Source: a virus. Taken from it: a stretch of DNA of 23,631 bases. Positions 6,491-12,506 of the stretch are shown piece by piece. The stretch lies in IMG/VR virus record IMGVR_UViG_3300006735_000267, positions 1 to 23,631 of that record. One strand, written 5' to 3'. The notes under the pieces are model-generated. The model was not told the DNA's origin. It saw only the letters and a list, made by a program, of their open reading frames with translations, and ran no database searches. The position numbers were made by a program, and so were the translations under genes. Numbering within the stretch: the stretch's first letter is position 1; the number at the start of each line of letters is the position of its first letter.

Positions 6491-6534
6491 GCATAAAACA
6501 AAACCCGCTACATAGCGGGTGCCATGTAGCGGGT
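6491..6534 (-). terminator. Strong rho-independent terminator of the 10434-6614 leftward operon
   Basis: On the minus strand ACCCGCTACAT (6534-6524) pairs perfectly with ATGTAGCGGGT (6513-6503), an 11-bp stem with a 10-base loop, followed by TTTGTTTTA. The loop contains a second ACCCGCT, so a shorter alternative hairpin (CCCGCT/AGCGGG, 6519-6504) competes with the main stem; either leads into the U-tract. Confidence 0.85.
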
Positions 6535-6539
6535 GGGGT

Positions 6540-6593
6540 GTTGTATATCTTTTATAGGGAGACTGTGGCAGGATACAACTTACCGCACAGTCT
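6540..6593 (-). ncRNA. Interlocked inverted repeats: possible pseudoknot in the leftward 3' UTR
   Basis: Two perfect inverted repeats overlap in H-type pseudoknot order. GTTGTAT (6540-6546) pairs with ATACAAC (6573-6579), 7 bp, and AGACTGTG (6560-6567) pairs with CACAGTCT (6586-6593), 8 bp. Connecting segments are 13, 5 and 6 bases. Just upstream in the transcript, AATGTAG/CTACATT (6600-6620) forms a further hairpin containing the stop codon of the 6614 gene. The strong terminator follows at once, so the mRNA 3' end is highly structured. Confidence 0.4.
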
Positions 6594-6613
6594 AACGATA
6601 ATGTAGTATAAAC

Positions 6614-7228
6614 CTACATTAAAACTTTACGCGCCATATCTTTAATATGTTTTGCGTAGCAATCAGAGATACGCTCTGTAGGTATATAACTTCCGTTATA
6701 CTCTGGCACGGGGTACTCGTTCATCTCTTCCATAGCAGCACGGTATGCCTCAAACCTTTGGTCTAGTGTAAGGTCTTCATGACATTGCTCACCCTCTTCA
6801 CCTAACGTCTTAGCTAGGTCATAGTCCGCATAGTTATCAAACGCTTCACGTTCCCATTCTGCTTCTACATAGGAACACACTTCATCATCAATAAGAGGAT
6901 AACTTTCTAGCCCGTCTATCATCTCATCGAGTTCATCATATACACCTTTGCATACCCAGTATGTACGGCTACCCCAAACACCTTGTAGTTTGATAACAGT
7001 AACACCAGCTACTTCATCATCATCGGACCATAGCCTATCCTCGCACGCCCTACGGAAGTGTTCATAGGTAATGTTTGCTACGTCTACGTCGTCTTCATGT
7101 TCCTCTAAGAAGGTATCAATACAACGGAAGTTAGCTATAGCAATACTACCTCCACCACCATAGTCACCGAATGTAAGTGCAGGGTGGGAGACATAAGTAA
7201 CTAGCCCAATAGTCTTTTCTTCAATCAT
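6614..7228 (-). CDS. Hypothetical acidic protein
   Basis: A 204-residue, strongly acidic protein, last in the long leftward accessory operon. It opens with a beta-rich segment (TIGLVTYVSHPALTFGDYGGGG), then alternates acidic helices (EEHEDDVDVANITYEHFRRACEDRLW; EVEAEWEREAFDNYADYD-like) and ends with a basic helix (IKDMARKVLM). No catalytic or metal motif was recognised. Its ATG overlaps the stop of the DUF3846 gene (TAATG), so the two are probably co-translated. Acidic small proteins in such phage clusters often act as DNA mimics or host inhibitors, but nothing here proves that. Confidence 0.8.
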   Translation of the reverse strand: MIEEKTIGLVTYVSHPALTFGDYGGGGSIAIANFRCIDTFLEEHEDDVDVANITYEHFRRACEDRLWSDDDEVAGVTVIKLQGVWGSRTYWVCKGVYDELDEMIDGLESYPLIDDEVCSYVEAEWEREAFDNYADYDLAKTLGEEGEQCHEDLTLDQRFEAYRAAMEEMNEYPVPEYNGSYIPTERISDCYAKHIKDMARKVLM

Positions 7229-7518
7229 TATTCTTCCCCTTCTTCATCTAAGAAGTCCGCTTTGTTCACCAGTACAACGTCGCCTACTATGTGGTACCTT
7301 GCAAAGAATGGATTGGTAGGAAGCCCTTTGAGCCTACCTTCTTCATTAACTATTATGCACTTTCCTGCCCTATCAAACTCGCCTAAGAATACATATTCAA
7401 TGTAGCCTCCGACTGTTTCTTGTAGTGCAAGTAGAAAGTTAGCCGTAGGCCAAATGTCTTTCATCTCTACTGAACCGTCAGTTTTTAATACTGTTATCTG
7501 TATACCGTTAGGTGGCAT
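7228..7518 (-). CDS. DUF3846 domain protein
   Basis: A 96-residue protein matching the DUF3846 pattern as I know it: a beta start (GIQITVLKTDGS), LQETVGGYIEYVFLG (about residues 30-45), then CIIVNEEGRLKGLPTNP and a closing strand VGDVVLV. This domain is found in phages and conjugative elements, and its function is unknown. The leader before the ATG is an unusual CAACAACACAACAACG stretch (7550-7529), with only GGGA as a possible Shine-Dalgarno. It starts a sub-unit of the leftward cluster after a 150-base gap that contains two TTGACA boxes. Confidence 0.85.
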   Translation of the reverse strand: MPPNGIQITVLKTDGSVEMKDIWPTANFLLALQETVGGYIEYVFLGEFDRAGKCIIVNEEGRLKGLPTNPFFARYHIVGDVVLVNKADFLDEEGEE

Positions 7519-7577
7519 CGTTTATCCCGTTGTTGTGTTGTTGTGTTTTGCCGGTACCACGCCCGACCCATGCAAGC

Positions 7578-7617
7578 TAACCGCACCACTACCCGTCGTG
7601 TGTCAAGAGAATGTCAA
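7578..7617 (-). promoter_or_regulatory. Candidate promoter region with two TTGACA boxes upstream of the DUF3846 gene
   Basis: On the minus strand TTGACA occurs at 7617-7612 and 7606-7601, 11 bases apart, followed by CACGACGGGTAGTGG, another copy of the ACGGGTAG motif. No good -10 is visible: GGTTAG at 18 bases from the second box is the best. The layout resembles the 10485-10531 region. Confidence 0.4.
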
Positions 7618-7668
7618 GCCGCAGAAACCAAGGTTCTAGCCCCAGTTTCTACGGCAGCGACACCCAAG

Positions 7669-7953
7669 CTACGACTCGCGCTTTGTACCATGCCTCCCGT
7701 ACTTGGTAGTATTCTTACGCGGTGGGTACGTTTCTAGTATGTACTCGATACTACGATACCGAGTACCACAGTCACCACATTCAAATAGTCTTACAGTTAG
7801 TGGTAGGTCTTTACCTACTCCAAGGGCTTCACGCTTAGCGTGTCCCCATCGCTCTAGGTATTCGTGTCCTCTACCTGATACAAACTCATTGCCACTGTGT
7901 GCCGTGTCCCGCACATAGGTTTTACCTTCACACTTAATACACTTATGCGCCAT
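7669..7953 (-). CDS. NrdR-like zinc-ribbon protein without an ATP-cone
   Basis: A 94-residue protein with zinc ligands C5, C8, C59 and C62 (CIKC, CGDC) and the flanking RLFECGDCGTRYRSIEY, which closely recalls the N-terminal zinc ribbon of the transcription regulator NrdR (R-x-C-x2-C-x2-R-[FY]-x2-[IF]-E). NrdR carries an ATP-cone after the ribbon; here the protein ends in a basic tail (RKNTTKYGRHGTKRES). The insert between the two Cys pairs (residues 9-58) is longer than in NrdR. It could bind DNA or act as an adaptor. The start has GAGGAG seven bases upstream and overlaps the preceding gene. Confidence 0.75.
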   Translation of the reverse strand: MAHKCIKCEGKTYVRDTAHSGNEFVSGRGHEYLERWGHAKREALGVGKDLPLTVRLFECGDCGTRYRSIEYILETYPPRKNTTKYGRHGTKRES

Positions 7954-8227
7954 CGTATCGCTCCTCTATGAAGTCACCGTAGGTATCTTCAAGTACCTGT
8001 TGTGCATGATGCAGAAAACTATCATCAGCATCGGGTGTTAGGCATTCCCCTTCTGGTAAGGAGTATACCGCGTAGTCATTACCGGGACAGTAGTTAGCTT
8101 GGAACATAAGCCCACACCCTAAGGTTTCGGCATCGTCCTTGCCACACATCGGGTGCAACGCATAAGGCTTGTGGCTCACGTCTATGATACCATCATCGGT
8201 CTTGTACAGACATACTATATGTGTCAT
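7943..8227 (-). CDS. Hypothetical protein
   Basis: A 94-residue protein with five scattered cysteines (VCLYK, HPMCGKDD, LGCGLMF, NYCPGND, GECL) that do not form a recognised metal site, and an acidic C-terminus. The ATG overlaps the upstream TGA (ATGA) and has the strong Shine-Dalgarno GGAGGTGAGGA within the end of the preceding gene, so translation is coupled. Family not recognised. Confidence 0.75.
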   Translation of the reverse strand: MTHIVCLYKTDDGIIDVSHKPYALHPMCGKDDAETLGCGLMFQANYCPGNDYAVYSLPEGECLTPDADDSFLHHAQQVLEDTYGDFIEERYDGA

Positions 8228-8412
8228 TCCTCACCTCCAACGTCAATAATAAGCCGGTCAGGAAACACTACAGGGATGCTATCGTCTAGAGTAAACTGAT
8301 ACTCTACAACGTACTCCTCGGGCCGACGTTTACTCTCTGCTTCTTTGCAGTCGGCAAACATCATACGAGGTACACCATCTGTCTTCTCTACTGAATACAT
8401 AAACATTCTCAT
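8224..8412 (-). CDS. Hypothetical small protein
   Basis: A 62-residue protein starting at the ATG of an ATGA overlap (8412-8409). ATG at 8406 is an alternative with a slightly better Shine-Dalgarno distance. A beta-rich N-terminus (MRMFMYSVEKTDG) and a later VVEYQFTLDDSIPVVF strand suggest a small beta fold. The Gly-Gly-Glu-Glu C-terminus comes from codons that also form the next gene's Shine-Dalgarno. Family not recognised. Confidence 0.65.
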   Translation of the reverse strand: MRMFMYSVEKTDGVPRMMFADCKEAESKRRPEEYVVEYQFTLDDSIPVVFPDRLIIDVGGEE

Positions 8413-9026
8413 TCTTCCTCTCCTCTTAGCTCGGGAAACTCTACCCAACGTACAGCACGCATGATCTCGCTCCTTACTTTAAGGCGCTCCTTCTTGTACT
8501 TATCGGGACGACAAACAGCATCCTGCTTATGCGGGATACCACTACAACTAAACACTTGTGGGTGCATACTGATACGCATCACCCCCTCATCTATGATACT
8601 CCGTATCCTTGGACAGCTATTGCCCCGCTCCTCGAAGTAGTCTACGATACTTGCCAACTCTAGTAAGCACATACAGTAAAGCATGTTGTATGCTTCATCC
8701 GCGTTAGGGTTCGCAATAGCATCAAGCCCGGCCTGACGTACTAGTTCTGGACATACTACCTGATCGATAGCCCACCAATGATTAGAGAACTGACCAAGCC
8801 ATTCTGTATACAGGTTGAAAATATCTTCAGCGTCCCCGTACTCCCGCTCAAACTTCTCATATAAACTAAGCTGATAGTAGTAGTCTATTGCTGACATAAG
8901 GTCAGAGGCTTGCGGTATGTACGACGCCTTACGCATCTTATCACCTAAGAGGTGCAACTCTTGGGCTAAGAAGTAGGTACGGTGTGACCGTGGATTATCT
9001 GTCTTTGGTTTAGTAGGTGCCTTCAT
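8409..9026 (-). CDS. Hypothetical helical protein
   Basis: A 205-residue, mainly helical protein with a basic, Pro-rich start (MKAPTKPKTDNPRSHRTYF). The middle is aromatic-rich (DYYYQLSLYEKFEREYGDAE; FSNHWWAIDQVVCPELVRQA) and the C-terminal third has scattered cysteines and a basic patch (DKYKKERLKVRSEIMRAVRW). No catalytic motif was recognised. The ATG lies 17 bases inside the upstream gene with a GGAGGTGAGGA Shine-Dalgarno. Family not recognised. Confidence 0.8.
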   Translation of the reverse strand: MKAPTKPKTDNPRSHRTYFLAQELHLLGDKMRKASYIPQASDLMSAIDYYYQLSLYEKFEREYGDAEDIFNLYTEWLGQFSNHWWAIDQVVCPELVRQAGLDAIANPNADEAYNMLYCMCLLELASIVDYFEERGNSCPRIRSIIDEGVMRISMHPQVFSCSGIPHKQDAVCRPDKYKKERLKVRSEIMRAVRWVEFPELRGEEE

Positions 9027-9270
9027 TCCTCACCTCCTTCTTCAATACCTTTATGCGGTATGCCGCTCTCCGTACTGGACGGATTACTTTGGCAGGGTCG
9101 GGCGTATCTAGCTCTTGTAGATGAATCACCTTCCCCATCAAAGGGTCCTCTTTAATCTGTACTGAGTTTAGATACGCGCTGTAAATGAAGCGCACATCCA
9201 ACATTACTTGTTTCTCCAACTCTGCTTCTGTTAGCTGATTCAATAGATTCATTAGTTCCTTACCCGTCAT
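9010..9270 (-). CDS. Hypothetical small protein
   Basis: An 86-residue protein. An N-terminal helix (GKELMNLLNQLTEAELEK) leads into a strand QVMLDVRF, then VIHLQELD and a basic C-terminus (VRRAAYRIKVLKKEV). The pattern of helix, strand and a later functional-looking strand is common among small phage proteins of unknown function. GGAGG lies six bases before the ATG, which overlaps the upstream stop (ATGA). Confidence 0.75.
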   Translation of the reverse strand: MTGKELMNLLNQLTEAELEKQVMLDVRFIYSAYLNSVQIKEDPLMGKVIHLQELDTPDPAKVIRPVRRAAYRIKVLKKEVRNEGTY

Positions 9271-9509
9271 TCCCCACCTCCATCATTCCACCAATCACTT
9301 ACGGGCTTGGCATCACCGTCGATTACAAGGTTACCAAACTTACTGTCCAAGGGGTAAACAGAAGCAAAGAATCCTTTGTGTCCCCCCGACTCTAGTTTGC
9401 GCCAACCTTGTCTAGCTCCCCTCTGCTTACAGTACCGACGCAACGCAGCATCGGTACTAAAGTCCATATGTTCACTTTCATAATCGTTATAGATAATCCA
9501 GCTATTCAT
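9267..9509 (-). CDS. Hypothetical small protein
   Basis: An 80-residue protein (MNSWIIYNDYESEHMDFST...). I chose ATG at 9509 because GGAGG lies five bases upstream and it overlaps the upstream TGA (TGATG); an in-frame GTG at 9521 adds four residues. The middle is basic and aromatic (ALRRYCKQRGARQGWRKLE), suggesting nucleic-acid or substrate binding, and the end is acidic and Gly-rich (SDWWNDGGGE), partly because it encodes the next Shine-Dalgarno. Family not recognised. Confidence 0.7.
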   Translation of the reverse strand: MNSWIIYNDYESEHMDFSTDAALRRYCKQRGARQGWRKLESGGHKGFFASVYPLDSKFGNLVIDGDAKPVSDWWNDGGGE

Positions 9510-9718
9510 CACTGCCTCCACTGATTGTAATCTTCAATCTCTTGCATTAACTCTTCAAACTCTAAAACATCTTCTACTGCTTTCATCTCTACAAATAACT
9601 CAGCTATATCCTTATACTTCATCCCCCATCTATCGGACATAAGGTTAACAACTCGCTCTAGATTCACTGGGTTACCTCTATGTGCTTCGCCACATACCCT
9701 TTTTAGTTTGGCTTCCAT
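9509..9718 (-). CDS. Hypothetical small helical protein
   Basis: A 69-residue protein starting at the ATG at 9718 (GGGGG six bases upstream); GTG at 9721 is an alternative. It appears wholly helical: a basic first helix (MEAKLKRVCGEAHRG), a middle helix (LERVVNLMSDRWGMKYKDIA) and an acidic last helix (VLEFEELMQEIEDYNQW). It is coupled to the DUF7227-like gene by a TGATG overlap. It may be a partner of that protein, but this is only inferred from the overlap. Confidence 0.7.
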   Translation of the reverse strand: MEAKLKRVCGEAHRGNPVNLERVVNLMSDRWGMKYKDIAELFVEMKAVEDVLEFEELMQEIEDYNQWRQ

Positions 9719-10434
9719 CACTTACCCCCTCTGTATTCATCAAGTCTTGCATCTACTTTTTTCTTACTGTTACCATGTGCCCAAAAGCCTACAGCAAAGT
9801 CACGGTCTATCCTTGCACATAGCGGACCCTTAGCCCCTCCACAGTTAGAGCAACCAATGTCTTCACTTAGTTGTGCAGGACAACCGTATACCTTACGACC
9901 CTTAGGTGTAGTCTGATTACGCCTCTTGAACGTAGACTTCCATACCATAGTAGCCGGTACACCAGCATCCATTGCCTCGTCTACATCATCCAAACTGTAA
10001 CAAGACGAGTTCATAGCAAAGCCCAAGTCGAGTACGGCACGGAACGTCTCTACGTTTTTCTTTAGTAGATATGCACAGTAGGTCCATGCTGTTTTCTTCT
10101 TGTGCGTCATAGCCTTAGCAACATCAATGCACTTGTCGTGATCTAGGGTATCGATACCATTACCGGGCATATCACCTGCTTGTTGTCCACGAATCATAGT
10201 ACCGAACGGCAACGCTCTTAGTTGCTTAATGTATTCGGTAAACCCTACACCACGCTCACCACTATCTACCTTGTCCCAGTGTAGTTTTAGTGGCCATCCT
10301 TCAGCGTAACACTCGCTACCGTTACCCTTAAAGATACATGAATCGGGACATGTACTTCGACTAGTCGTTGTGACTGCCGTCCCCCTTAGTTTTCTATTAC
10401 TACTTTGTGCTGTTACCTTACCGTTGAAACCCAT
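9718..10434 (-). CDS. DUF7227-like Cys-rich protein (CxxxC...CYAE)
   Basis: A 238-residue protein heading the leftward accessory operon. The N-terminal half has SSNRKLRGTAVTTTSRSTCP with C29, C33 and C42 in the CYAE motif; then GDMPGNGID (88-95), TAWTYCAY (115-122) and a C-terminal cluster CPAQ...C...C...C (C185, C195, C198, C206) followed by RDFAVGFWAHG. From memory this order (TCP..C..CYAE, GDLPG, WTYTHK, CPA, CxxC, GF.AHG) is that of DUF7227, a phage family of unknown function related in its first motif to GP88. The seven Cys could hold a metal or Fe-S centre. The leader has CAACAACG and only a GGGG Shine-Dalgarno. The promoter is at 10485-10514. Confidence 0.8.
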   Translation of the reverse strand: MGFNGKVTAQSSNRKLRGTAVTTTSRSTCPDSCIFKGNGSECYAEGWPLKLHWDKVDSGERGVGFTEYIKQLRALPFGTMIRGQQAGDMPGNGIDTLDHDKCIDVAKAMTHKKKTAWTYCAYLLKKNVETFRAVLDLGFAMNSSCYSLDDVDEAMDAGVPATMVWKSTFKRRNQTTPKGRKVYGCPAQLSEDIGCSNCGGAKGPLCARIDRDFAVGFWAHGNSKKKVDARLDEYRGGK

Positions 10435-10484
10435 CGTTGCCCCACGTCGTTGTTGTATTGTGGCCGAACATCGCCCGACGTTGC

Positions 10485-10514
10485 GCTATAGCCCGACCCG
10501 TTGGGGCGTGTCAA
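10485..10514 (-). promoter_or_regulatory. Sigma70-type promoter for the leftward accessory operon
   Basis: On the minus strand TTGACA (10514-10509) and TATAGC (10490-10485) are 18 bases apart. Two more TTGACA boxes lie upstream (10520-10515 and 10531-10526), and the spacer holds CAACGGGTCGG, a copy of the shared ACGGGT motif. Transcription would begin about 10475, giving a 40-base leader with CAACAACG. Confidence 0.7.
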
Positions 10515-10582
10515 TGTCAAGCAAATGTCAAGGCCGAGAGTCCAGCTTGTCCCGTTGCTTTGGGGGAGATTGCATTTTCTTG

Positions 10583-10611
10583 TTGCCGTGCTGTACGTCG
10601 TAGGCTACACC
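10583..10611 (+). promoter_or_regulatory. Weak candidate promoter for the rightward operon
   Basis: TTGCCG (10583-10588) and TACACC (10606-10611) are 17 bases apart in the divergent intergenic region (10435-10663), about 50 bases before the first rightward gene. Both boxes match consensus poorly. The rightward operon must have a start near here because the genes diverge, but the exact promoter is uncertain. Confidence 0.25.
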
Positions 10612-10663
10612 GTCAGGGTCCGCCACAAGTGGACACCAAACGACAGCACACGACAGAGGCACT

Positions 10664-10822
10664 ATGAATAGCAAGTTAAAGAAGATGATAGATGATGACT
10701 TACTTCGAGTACGTTTAATGAAACAACAAATGGACATGGTTGAGAAAGCATGTCGTAGATCTGCTACTAAGAGGGAGCAAAATGAAAACCGTAAGCAAGA
10801 GAAGGAGACTAGCAATGACTAG
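10664..10822 (+). CDS. Tiny charged hypothetical protein
   Basis: A 52-residue ORF opening the rightward operon: MNSKLKKMIDDDLLRVRLMK and onward to a Lys/Glu/Asn/Gln-rich tail. It looks like one long charged helix. GAGG lies four bases before the ATG. Its 3' end overlaps the next ORF in another frame. The only support is position, ribosome site and composition; no family was recognised. Confidence 0.55.
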   Translation: MNSKLKKMIDDDLLRVRLMKQQMDMVEKACRRSATKREQNENRKQEKETSND

Positions 10823-10946
10823 TATCGTATCGTTTCTACACCAAGAGGAAGCTGAGTATTTTACGAAGCACAACCCACACATGAATCTATTTATAATCAA
10901 AGAGACCGATTCACGGTTTCACGTCTACAACATGGAGGGCAACTAA
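10782..10946 (+). CDS. Small hypothetical protein
   Basis: A 54-residue ORF (MKTVSKRRRLAMTSIVSFLH...) with GAGGGAG six bases before the ATG at 10782. An ATG at 10815, which overlaps the previous stop and has AAGGAG upstream, would give a 43-residue protein without the basic start. The segment TDSRFHVYNMEGN at the end resembles the small beta strands of phage proteins shaped HNPH...FHVY. It ends two bases before the DUF932 gene, and its last codons form that gene's GGAGGG Shine-Dalgarno. Confidence 0.6.
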   Translation: MKTVSKRRRLAMTSIVSFLHQEEAEYFTKHNPHMNLFIIKETDSRFHVYNMEGN

Positions 10947-10947
10947 T

Positions 10948-12015
10948 ATGGGCCACAATATTGATATGAGTAATGGTAGAGCAAATGTTATGTACGTTGA
11001 TGAAACAATGGGCGACCGCCCACTATGGCATGGGCTAGGTACACCAGTAAAAGAAGCAGCGACCGCTGAAGATGCTATTGTACTGGCGGGCTTAGACTTT
11101 CACGTTGACCTACTTCCCGTATACGCAAAGCATACTGCATACGGTTTCGAGGATGATTACCTTCCAGTAGATAAGAGCTTTGCTCTTACCCGTACTGATA
11201 CACTAGCCCCGTTGGCTATTGTAGGTAGCAAGTACACACCTATTCAGAACAAGCAGTGTTTCTCCTTTATGGATTCCGTTGCCGGTCCTGAGCGTTTGGT
11301 TCGGTACAATACAGCAGGCTCGCTATTTGGTGGTAAAAAGATTTGGCTTGCCGCTGAGCTAACGAACATCACTATTGAGCCAGTGCCTAACGATGTCGTA
11401 AAGACGTACCTCGTTATTATCAAGGGTCATGATGGTATCACTCCATTGATGGCGTTCTTTACTACAGTGCGTATTGTGTGTGCCAACACTATGAACGCTG
11501 CGATTACAGAAGCATTGAAGAGTAAAGCAAACATGGTCAAGATTCGTCATACACGTTCTGCTATGGACCGAGTACATGAAGCAAAGCGTATCCTTGGTCT
11601 TGCAGTAGAGCGTTCAGAACTACACAATAGTTTTGCACGCTACCTTGCATCTAAGCAAATGGACACCGCTAAATGGAATGATTTCCTAGATACCTTGTTC
11701 CCTCTACCAGAGTTGGAACAAGGTAAGGAAACAAGCCGGGCGCTTACACTAGCTACGAGTAAGCATGACCTTCTAACAGAACTCTTTGAGTCTGGTAAAG
11801 GTACAGACATTCCCGGTGTACGAGGTACTGCTTGGGGTGCGCTCAATGCAGTCACCGAGTACACTACGCACTATGCTCGAACTCGTACTGGCGTTGCTAA
11901 GGAAAGCCCCAAGTTTAATCGAGCTAGGAACGAGAGCCTACTGGCTTCCTCATGGTTTGGTTCAAGTGCTAAGTTAAACGATAGAGCTATGGACTTGTTG
12001 GTCAACACTCTATAA
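10948..12015 (+). CDS. DUF932 phage/plasmid-like protein
   Basis: A 355-residue protein of the DUF932 / TIGR03299 family, common in phages and plasmids. The family start is clear: a short lead then DETMGDRPLWHGLGTPVKEA, followed by GLDFHVDLLPVY, the central VVGSKYTPIQNKQCFSFMD-like block (here IVGSKYTPIQNKQ) and ICAN-type TVRIVCANTMNAAI with IRHTRS shortly after. The biochemical role is not established; genetic context elsewhere suggests a link with DNA replication or recombination. Length is usual for the family. GGAGGG lies before the start and a strong terminator follows the stop, so it closes a three-gene early unit, with read-through possible. Confidence 0.92.
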   Translation: MGHNIDMSNGRANVMYVDETMGDRPLWHGLGTPVKEAATAEDAIVLAGLDFHVDLLPVYAKHTAYGFEDDYLPVDKSFALTRTDTLAPLAIVGSKYTPIQNKQCFSFMDSVAGPERLVRYNTAGSLFGGKKIWLAAELTNITIEPVPNDVVKTYLVIIKGHDGITPLMAFFTTVRIVCANTMNAAITEALKSKANMVKIRHTRSAMDRVHEAKRILGLAVERSELHNSFARYLASKQMDTAKWNDFLDTLFPLPELEQGKETSRALTLATSKHDLLTELFESGKGTDIPGVRGTAWGALNAVTEYTTHYARTRTGVAKESPKFNRARNESLLASSWFGSSAKLNDRAMDLLVNTL

Positions 12016-12026
12016 GCAAGCTTTAA

Positions 12027-12090
12027 GAGGGCGTCTACGTTTTTTAGGGTACCTCACCCGTTGTTGTAGCGTAGGCGTCCTCTTTTTTTT
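12027..12090 (+). terminator. Strong rho-independent terminator after the DUF932 gene
   Basis: GAGGGCGTCTACG (12027-12039) pairs along its full 13 bases with CGTAGGCGTCCTC (12070-12082), with two G-U pairs, followed by eight T (12083-12090). The 30-base loop has its own GGGT/ACCC mini-hairpin and a CGTTGTTG copy (12059-12066). Confidence 0.9.
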
Positions 12091-12101
12091 ATGAGGATGC
12101 A

Positions 12102-12302
12102 ATGCCTATATATGAGTTTAAATGTCAAGAGTGTGGGCATAGGTCCGAGAAGTTGGTGCGTAACGAGTTGGCTATTGTAGGCTGTACTTGTGACGAGTGT
12201 GGTAGCAAAGAGCTAGAGAGGCTTATGTCCTCCTCTACCTTTATTCTTAAAGGGGGAGGATGGTATGCTGATGGCTACACTAAGGGTGGGGATTCGAGTT
12301 AG
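12102..12302 (+). CDS. FmdB-type zinc-ribbon protein
   Basis: A 66-residue protein with the FmdB/CxxC_CxxC_SSSS start MPIYEFKCQECGHRSEKL. Zinc ligands are C8, C11 and two of C28, C30 and C33 (CTCDEC), followed by LERLMSSSTFILKGGGWYADGY, the conserved tail of this family. FmdB-like proteins are regarded as putative regulators; their role in phages is unknown. AGGA lies upstream of the ATG just after the terminator, so it starts the next rightward unit. Confidence 0.9.
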   Translation: MPIYEFKCQECGHRSEKLVRNELAIVGCTCDECGSKELERLMSSSTFILKGGGWYADGYTKGGDSS

Positions 12303-12311
12303 GTTTCGTAT

Positions 12312-12506
12312 ATGACTAAGACGATTACCTTAGAACTTACGGAAGCCCCAGACTATGAAGATCGTATGATTTATCAAATGGTATCGGACATGTTCGACGT
12401 TGATATACAGTTTCAGGATGCAGACATTGAAGTGGAAGGCGAGCCTAATAATGTAGCCGCATGGATAGCTTTTCACATTTTACCTATGGAGTTGGGAGAT
12501 ACATAG
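12312..12506 (+). CDS. Small acidic hypothetical protein
   Basis: A 64-residue, very acidic protein (MTKTITLELTEAPDYEDRMI..., DVDIQFQDADIEVEGEP) ending in a helix WIAFHILPMEL. It looks like a small alpha/beta fold. The Shine-Dalgarno is weak (TAGG). Its stop immediately precedes the helicase ATG, so it is likely co-translated with the helicase and might be a partner. Family not recognised. Confidence 0.7.
   Translation: MTKTITLELTEAPDYEDRMIYQMVSDMFDVDIQFQDADIEVEGEPNNVAAWIAFHILPMELGDT

Noticed and set aside
6225-6606. Several open frames on both strands through the ACGC repeat region
   Set aside because: Their translations are dominated by repeat-derived Arg/Cys/Ala/His runs, and they overlap a promoter, terminator and the real leftward gene.
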